From Dehalococcoidia bacterium (GTDB lineage Bacteria > Chloroflexota > Dehalococcoidia > JAUSIH01): a stretch of 53,157 nucleotides of DNA. The notes below the pieces were generated by a model that saw only the letters and a list, made by a program, of their open reading frames with translations, had not been told where the DNA came from and did not search any database. Where the stretch lies: NCBI GenBank assembly GCA_030648205.1, contig JAUSIH010000109.1, forward strand, positions 1-53,157, given 5' to 3'. Made by a program: the position numbers and the translations under genes. Below are positions 49,121 through 53,157 of the stretch, in pieces; positions within the stretch are counted from its first letter, which is position 1, and each line of letters opens with the position of its first letter.

Positions 49121-49197
49121 CGTGTCGGTGTCCCGCCTCCTTCGCAATTGAGGCCACGATAGACGGCGGAGTGGCGGGTGTCAAGGGCGACGCTCAG

Positions 49198-49305
49198 TGT
49201 CATTCCGATGGAGTCCATCCCTGGAAGGGCGACCGAGGAATCTCTCTAGTCGTGGGCGCTGCGGCGGAGATTCCTCGCCCTTCTCCGGAAGGACTCGGAA
49301 TGACA
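49198..49305. repeat. Palindromic intergenic repeat (REP/MITE-like, ~108 bp)
   Basis: TGTCATTCCGA (49198-49208) is the exact inverse complement of TCGGAATGACA (49295-49305). Inside, CGAGGAATCTC (about 49233-49243) pairs with GAGATTCCTCG (49267-49277), so most of the element folds into one long hairpin. TCATTCCGA...GAGGAATCT palindromes recur between genes of several Chloroflexota and other bacteria as I remember them; I cannot count copies from one window. It carries no gene. Confidence 0.75.
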
Positions 49306-49316
49306 GGGGGTGTGCA

Positions 49317-49401
49317 GAGGGGCGAAGCCCCTCGCCGGAGGGTGTGGGAGGTGTCCTCCCACAATCTCTACTCTATTCTCCCCCTTCCCCGCGGAAGGGG
49401 G
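49317..49401. repeat. Row of three perfect hairpins beside the palindromic repeat
   Basis: GAGGGGC-GAA-GCCCCTC (49317-49333), GTGGGAG-GTGTC-CTCCCAC (49344-49362) and CCCCCTTCC-CCGC-GGAAGGGGG (49380-49401) stand one after another. Together with the repeat at 49198 they fill the whole gap between threonine deaminase and queF. They may be part of the same mobile repeat unit or act as terminators; none has a T run. Confidence 0.6.
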
Positions 49402-49493
49402 AATAAGGGGGATGGCCGTCGGACTGACGTTGCATCTCGACGGGCATGCGGCCTATCATAAGGCGTTTGCAGGAGAACCCGAGGAGATACCCT

Positions 49494-49922
49494 ATGTGTC
49501 CTGAGACAGACATCGGAGACAAGTACTCGGCCCGCCGCTACGACGCGGCGGACGTGAGCGCCATTGACGCGGCGGTCCTGGAGCGTCTGCCCTTCGAGTA
49601 CCCGGAGTCGGCCACCATGGTGAGCTACGACACGGACGAGTTCACGTCGGTCTGCCCGTGGACGGGCCTGCCGGACTTCGGCAAGCTGGTCATCACCTAC
49701 GAGCCGCGAAAGTGGCTGGTGGAACTGAAGTCGCTGAAGTACTACCTGACCTCCTACCGCAACGTGGGCATTCTCCAGGAGCACGCCGTCAATCGCATCC
49801 TGAACGACCTGGTGAAGCTGCTAAGGCCGCGTTCGATGCGCGTGGAGGCGTGGTTCAACCAGCGCGGCGGGCTGGGCACGCGCGCGGCGGCTGAGCACAA
49901 GGGGCGCGCGACCGCTCGCTGA
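49494..49922 (+). CDS. queF: QueF, preQ0 reductase (NADPH-dependent)
   Basis: 142 residues, the short unimodular form. [18 protein letters not shown] contains the cysteine that forms the thioimide with preQ0, and [15 protein letters not shown] is the QueF motif (E-L/x-K-S-L-K-x-Y). It reduces 7-cyano-7-deazaguanine to preQ1 in queuosine synthesis. ATG 49494 has GAGGAGA upstream. The last ~10 residues are Arg/Ala-rich. No other queuosine gene is in the window. Confidence 0.92.
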   Translation: MCPETDIGDKYSARRYDAADVSAIDAAVLERLPFEYPESATMVSYDTDEFTSVCPWTGLPDFGKLVITYEPRKWLVELKSLKYYLTSYRNVGILQEHAVNRILNDLVKLLRPRSMRVEAWFNQRGGLGTRAAAEHKGRATAR

Positions 49923-50031
49923 CAGGCGCTCAACCGCGGACGGGGCCGCGGTTGACACGCACATACGCCTCTGCTAGCATCGGGGCGGCTTTCAGCCCTT
50001 CCCGGCATAGCCGCCCGCAAGGAGGTTTCCC

Positions 50032-50262
50032 GTGCCGACGAAGCCACCATCCGCCCTTAGGAAAGCCCGCGACATCCAGGTCGTCGTCAACGAGCAGCGC
50101 TGCCGCTCATGCGGCATCTGCATTGACCTCTGCCCGGAGAAGGTGTTCATCGCGGAGAAGCCCCTGCTTAAGGCCAGGGTTGTGGACCTGCCCGCCTGCA
50201 CCGGCTGCCGCCTCTGCGAGTGGCTGTGCACAGACTGGGCTATCAACGTGGTGGTGAAATAG
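50032..50262 (+). CDS. korD: Ferredoxin-like delta subunit of 2-oxoacid:ferredoxin oxidoreductase
   Basis: 76 residues from GTG 50032 with AAGGAGGT upstream. Two 4Fe-4S motifs, CRSCGICIDLCP and CTGCRLCEWLC, separated by ~30 residues. It starts the D-A-B-C operon and passes electrons from the TPP centre to ferredoxin. Confidence 0.88.
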   Translation: MPTKPPSALRKARDIQVVVNEQRCRSCGICIDLCPEKVFIAEKPLLKARVVDLPACTGCRLCEWLCTDWAINVVVK

Positions 50263-50263
50263 C

Positions 50264-51424
50264 ATGACCGCGACAATAACAGCGACAGCAAAAGCGACAC
50301 GCAGGCTGCTCATGGGCAACGAGGCCATCTGCGAAGGGGCCATCGCGGCGGGCGTCCGGTTCTACGCAGGCTATCCCATCACGCCCGCGACCGAGATCGC
50401 CGAGTACATGTCCCGCCGTATGCCGGAAGTCGCGGGCAAGTACGTCCAGATGGAGGATGAGGTGGGGAGCATCTACGCCATCATGGGAGCGTCCGGCGCG
50501 GGCGCTCGCGCCATGACCGCCACATCCGGCCCAGGCATCGGCCTGATGCAGGAGGGGATCGGCTCCGCGGCGGCGATGGAGATACCGCTGGTCGTCGTCG
50601 TGGTGTCGCGGCCCGGCCCGGGCGCGGGCGACGCCACCGGTTCCGGCCAGTGCGACGTGATGCAGGCGCGCTACGGCCCCAACGGCGACAACGCCGTCAT
50701 CGCGCTCACGCCCTCGACGGTGGCGGAGTCGTTCTGGCTCACCGTCAAGGCGGTGAACCTGGCGGAGCGCTTCCGCACGCCCGTCATTTTGTTGACCGAG
50801 GGCCTGCTCGGCCACATGCGGGAGGTGATTGACCTGCCCGACTACAGCAAAATAGAGCGTATCGAGCGGCCCCGGCCCAGCGGCCCGCCTGAGAAGTACG
50901 AGACGTACGCCTTGCACAAGATAGACGAGATATCGCCGATGGCGGACTTCGGCTCGAAGTACCGCAGCGTGCTGCACTACGTACCCAACCACAACTACGC
51001 CGGGCGCACCGGCCAGGACGCGCTCAAGTTCACGCTGAACCACTTCCACGCCAAGATAGAGTCGCGCCGCGACGAGATCATCATGACGGAGAGCCTGCAC
51101 ACGGACGACGCGGAGGTGCTCTTCGTCGCGTACGGCACGCAGGCGCGCTCGGCGCACGAGGCGATGAACAGGCTGCGCGCGCGGGGCAAGAAGGCGGGAA
51201 TGCTCCGGCTTATCACGCTATGGCCCTTCCCGTACGAGGAAGTGAAGCAGGCGGCGCGCGCGGCGAAGGTCGTTCTGGTGCCGGAGATGAACACCGGCCA
51301 GGTGCAAGGCGAGGTGCTCAAGGCGCTGCGCCGCCATCCCGCCGAAGTCCTGGGCGTGAACCATCTGCATAGCGACCCGATTACGCCCGAGGAGATACTG
51401 GACAAGCTGACAGGGGTGCTGTAG
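50264..51424 (+). CDS. korA: 2-oxoacid:ferredoxin oxidoreductase alpha subunit (KorA-like)
   Basis: 386 residues. LLMGNEAICEGAIAAGVRFY and YPITPATEIAEYMS mark the pyrimidine-binding domain, and the C-terminal domain includes KKAGMLRLITLWPFPYEE and NHLHSDPITPEEIL. Subunit composition suggests 2-oxoglutarate oxidoreductase, though other 2-oxoacids are possible. It begins 1 nt after korD. Confidence 0.88.
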   Translation: MTATITATAKATRRLLMGNEAICEGAIAAGVRFYAGYPITPATEIAEYMSRRMPEVAGKYVQMEDEVGSIYAIMGASGAGARAMTATSGPGIGLMQEGIGSAAAMEIPLVVVVVSRPGPGAGDATGSGQCDVMQARYGPNGDNAVIALTPSTVAESFWLTVKAVNLAERFRTPVILLTEGLLGHMREVIDLPDYSKIERIERPRPSGPPEKYETYALHKIDEISPMADFGSKYRSVLHYVPNHNYAGRTGQDALKFTLNHFHAKIESRRDEIIMTESLHTDDAEVLFVAYGTQARSAHEAMNRLRARGKKAGMLRLITLWPFPYEEVKQAARAAKVVLVPEMNTGQVQGEVLKALRRHPAEVLGVNHLHSDPITPEEILDKLTGVL

Positions 51425-51426
51425 CC

Positions 51427-52287
51427 ATGACGACCGTGCGGAAGACCTACAAGCCGCTCCCGATGGAGCACTACATAGAGAACTACGCCATCATGCCGGC
51501 GGTGGACGACCACTTCCGCTACTGTCCCGGCTGCGGACTGGGGCTGGCGCAGAGCGCCGTCGTCCGGGCATTCGACTACCTGAAGCTGGACCCAAGCAAG
51601 ATTGTGACGGTAAGCGGCAGCGGGTGCTACGCGGTCATGGGGCAGTACATCAAAGCGCACCAGTTCCACGGGCCGCACGGCGCGGGCGCCGCGGCGGCCA
51701 CGGGCATCAAGCTCGCCAACCCGGAGCTGACTGTCATCTGCCTCCAGGGCGACGGCGACGCCGTGTCCATCGGCGCGGGGCACTTCGTGCATGGGGCGCG
51801 GCGTAATATTGACATAACAGTCATCGTCTTCAACAACTTTGTGTTCGGCGAGACGGGCGGCCAGGGCGGGCCGACGACGCCCCTCGGCTCGAAGACGGAG
51901 ACGTCGCCCTACGGCATGATCGAGAACTCCTTTGATATATGCCAGCTCGCCATCGGCGCGGGCGCGACGTACGTGGCGCGCAGCACGGTGTACCACGCGT
52001 GGCACCTGACCAAGTGCGTCGCCAACGCCATCGCGCACAAGGGCTTCTCGGTGGTGGAGGTGCTCCAGAACTGCCACGAGCTGTGGGGCAGGCGGAACGG
52101 CATGCCGCAGGCGAGCCAGATGCTCAACTGGTACCGCGACGACTCGATTACGGTGGCGCAGGCGAAGGAGATGTCGCCGGAGCAGGTGAAGGGCAAGTTC
52201 GTCATCGGCGAGTTCGTGCGCAGCGACAAGCCGGAGATCGGCGAGGAGTACGCGAAACTCATCGCACGCGTGCAGAAGAAGGGGTAA
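51427..52287 (+). CDS. korB: 2-oxoacid:ferredoxin oxidoreductase beta subunit (KorB-like)
   Basis: 286 residues. YCPGCGLGLAQSAVV and the TPP/Mg motif GDGDAVSIGAGHF with NNFVFGETGGQ are diagnostic. The beta subunit binds thiamine diphosphate and, in this family, a 4Fe-4S cluster through the N-terminal cysteines. Begins 2 nt after korA. Confidence 0.9.
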   Translation: MTTVRKTYKPLPMEHYIENYAIMPAVDDHFRYCPGCGLGLAQSAVVRAFDYLKLDPSKIVTVSGSGCYAVMGQYIKAHQFHGPHGAGAAAATGIKLANPELTVICLQGDGDAVSIGAGHFVHGARRNIDITVIVFNNFVFGETGGQGGPTTPLGSKTETSPYGMIENSFDICQLAIGAGATYVARSTVYHAWHLTKCVANAIAHKGFSVVEVLQNCHELWGRRNGMPQASQMLNWYRDDSITVAQAKEMSPEQVKGKFVIGEFVRSDKPEIGEEYAKLIARVQKKG

Positions 52288-52290
52288 GCG

Positions 52291-52821
52291 ATGAGAAAAG
52301 ACATTCGGTTCAGCGGCATCGGCGGGCAGGGCGTCGTCCTTGCGAGCCATGTCCTCGCGGAGGCGGCGGGCGTCTATCAGGGGCTGCACGCCGTCCAGAC
52401 GCAGTTCTACGGCTACGCCATCCGCGGCGGCCCCTCCACCGGCGATGTCATTATCGCGTCAGAGCCGGTCACGTACCCGTGGGTGCAGCGCGCGGACGTG
52501 TTCGTGGCGATGGCCCAGTCGGCGCTGGACACGGGCTGGAAGGACGTGAGGCCGGACGGGCTGGTCATCGTGGACTCGGTCTATGTGACGCAGCTACCGG
52601 CGGGCCTGAAGGCGAAGTCGTACGTCGCGCCCATCACGCTGCTCTCCGACGAGGCGGGCACGCGCAAGGCGATCAACATCGTGATGCTGGGCGTGTTCAC
52701 GAAGCTCACCGGCGTCGTGACCTACGAGGCGCTGGAGAAAGCGGTGCTGGCGCGCGTGCCGAAGGGCACGGAGAAGGTGAACCTGAAGGCGCTGCAGCTT
52801 GGCTATGGCGTCGATCCCTAA
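52291..52821 (+). CDS. korC: 2-oxoacid:ferredoxin oxidoreductase gamma subunit (KorC-like)
   Basis: 176 residues with RFSGIGGQGVVLASHVLAEA at the N-terminus, the gamma-subunit CoA-binding signature, and YGYAIRGGPSTGDVIIA. Begins 3 nt after korB and completes the operon. The complex oxidatively decarboxylates a 2-oxoacid to acyl-CoA, or runs in reverse for CO2 fixation. Confidence 0.9.
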   Translation: MRKDIRFSGIGGQGVVLASHVLAEAAGVYQGLHAVQTQFYGYAIRGGPSTGDVIIASEPVTYPWVQRADVFVAMAQSALDTGWKDVRPDGLVIVDSVYVTQLPAGLKAKSYVAPITLLSDEAGTRKAINIVMLGVFTKLTGVVTYEALEKAVLARVPKGTEKVNLKALQLGYGVDP

Positions 52822-52957
52822 GCTAGAGGTCAAGCGGACGGCGGCGAGGAAGCAAGTTGTCTGGACAATCTAACTTTGATAGTGTTACTCAAACCGCAAT
52901 GCCCACCGCTGTAACTGCAGGGGTAGGCGTTCTTTACACTACGTCTGAATCTTGGCA

Positions 52958-52974
52958 ATGCCGCGTAACGGCAT
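52958..52974 (-). terminator. Small hairpin after the abortive-infection-like gene
   Basis: ATGCCG (52958-52963) and CGGCAT (52969-52974) with a 5-nt loop, 10 nt beyond the minus-strand stop. There is no T run, so it is weak as a terminator. The rest of 52822-52983 shows nothing else I recognise. Confidence 0.35.
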
Positions 52975-52983
52975 CTTGCGGGC

Positions 52984-53157
52984 TCATGGTTGTTTAGTCT
53001 CCTTCCAAGTTTTTACAAGGAAAAGTGCTATAGCTCCTGCTAGGATGACTGCTAGCTCTGCATGTCTGTCATCGGGGACTGGAGAGTTCATGCCTTTGCC
53101 ATGTGCATCGCTCAACTTGTTCCTCATAGCGCCTACACCCTCAACAATAGCGATGCA
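52984..53157 (-). CDS. Abortive-infection-like protein, C-terminal fragment (cut by the window edge)
   Basis: Minus strand, stop TGA at 52984-52986, open to the right edge; 57 residues are visible. The sequence (AMRNKLSDAHGKGMNSPVP then RHAELAVILAGAIALFLVK) has the R-N-K-x-x-D-A-H-G and R-H-A-E-L-A-V-x-x-A-G pattern of the Abi C-terminal domain found in phage-defence proteins. Base composition is lower in GC than the kor operon beside it, so a transferred defence gene or island may begin here. The rest of the gene lies outside the window. Confidence 0.65.
   Translation of the reverse strand, partial: CIAIVEGVGAMRNKLSDAHGKGMNSPVPDDRHAELAVILAGAIALFLVKTWKETKQP

Noticed and set aside
49171-49461. 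Small plus-strand open frames over the palindromic repeat
   Set aside because: They only translate the inverted repeats and have no ribosome site or protein-like features.

Overview
The window looks like a chromosomal segment of a GC-rich bacterium, most likely a Chloroflexota of the Dehalococcoidia type. I infer this from gene content, not from a marker phylogeny: many CaiB/BaiF CoA transferases and thiolase-like/DUF35 pairs, an HspR-GrpE-DnaK heat-shock operon, a 2-oxoacid:ferredoxin oxidoreductase, lipoproteins with long Pro/Thr/Ala linkers, and UGSC-type selenoproteins. No rRNA, tRNA, CRISPR array or transposase is visible.

Layout. 1-2300: 3' part of a peptidase-like/beta-propeller gene with a frameshifted tail and a strong terminator. 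2400-7260: UGSC selenoprotein plus its ~350-aa partner, then thiolase-like, DUF35 and CoA-transferase genes. 7300-10750: a thiolase-gene relic and two secreted-protein genes. 10900-14180: Fur-family regulator with a Zn/Mn ABC transporter. 13960-16450: an AT-richer two-gene insert (adenine methyltransferase and ParB-domain protein). 16550-21220: thiolase, DUF35, orphan family-5 solute-binding protein and MaoC-type hydratase. 21300-27100: a cytochrome c maturation operon (ccmF, I-like, unknown, A, B, C, D). 27300-31280: a molybdopterin oxidoreductase, a tiny zinc-ribbon gene and hspR-grpE-dnaK. 31300-31760: a compact transcription unit with no recognised product. 31800-37400: small protein, UspA, two CoA transferases, and a second UGSC selenoprotein with its partner. 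37400-44600: cupin, MFS exporter, a selenocysteine DsbA/FrnE-like gene, MocA/XdhC, kinase-like, RpiB-like and tyrosine recombinase genes. 44700-49120: CcdA-TlpA, RecJ, threonine deaminase. 49200-49410: palindromic repeat. 49490-52820: QueF and KorDABC. The right edge holds the 3' end of an abortive-infection-like gene.

The main result is three in-frame UGA codons that are best read as selenocysteine. Two lie in UGSC-motif proteins (UGA at 2803 on the plus strand and 35578 on the minus strand). The third lies in a DsbA/FrnE-like protein, as U-P-W-C (UGA at 39598). Each is followed by a hairpin placed like a bacterial SECIS element, and in each case reading through restores the family's length and motif. 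Each UGSC gene sits in an apparent operon with a homologue of the same ~350-aa partner family, in opposite gene order at the two loci. This argues for a conserved two-protein selenium-dependent module of unknown chemistry, close to CoA-transferase/thiolase genes. The second candidate system is the methyltransferase/ParB insert.

The redox genes fit together: ccm attaches haem to c-type cytochromes, CcdA-TlpA would supply reductant to apocytochromes outside the membrane, and KorDABC couples 2-oxoacid oxidation to ferredoxin. The selenocysteine machinery (selA, selB, selC, selD) is not in this window and must be elsewhere if the selenoprotein reading is right.
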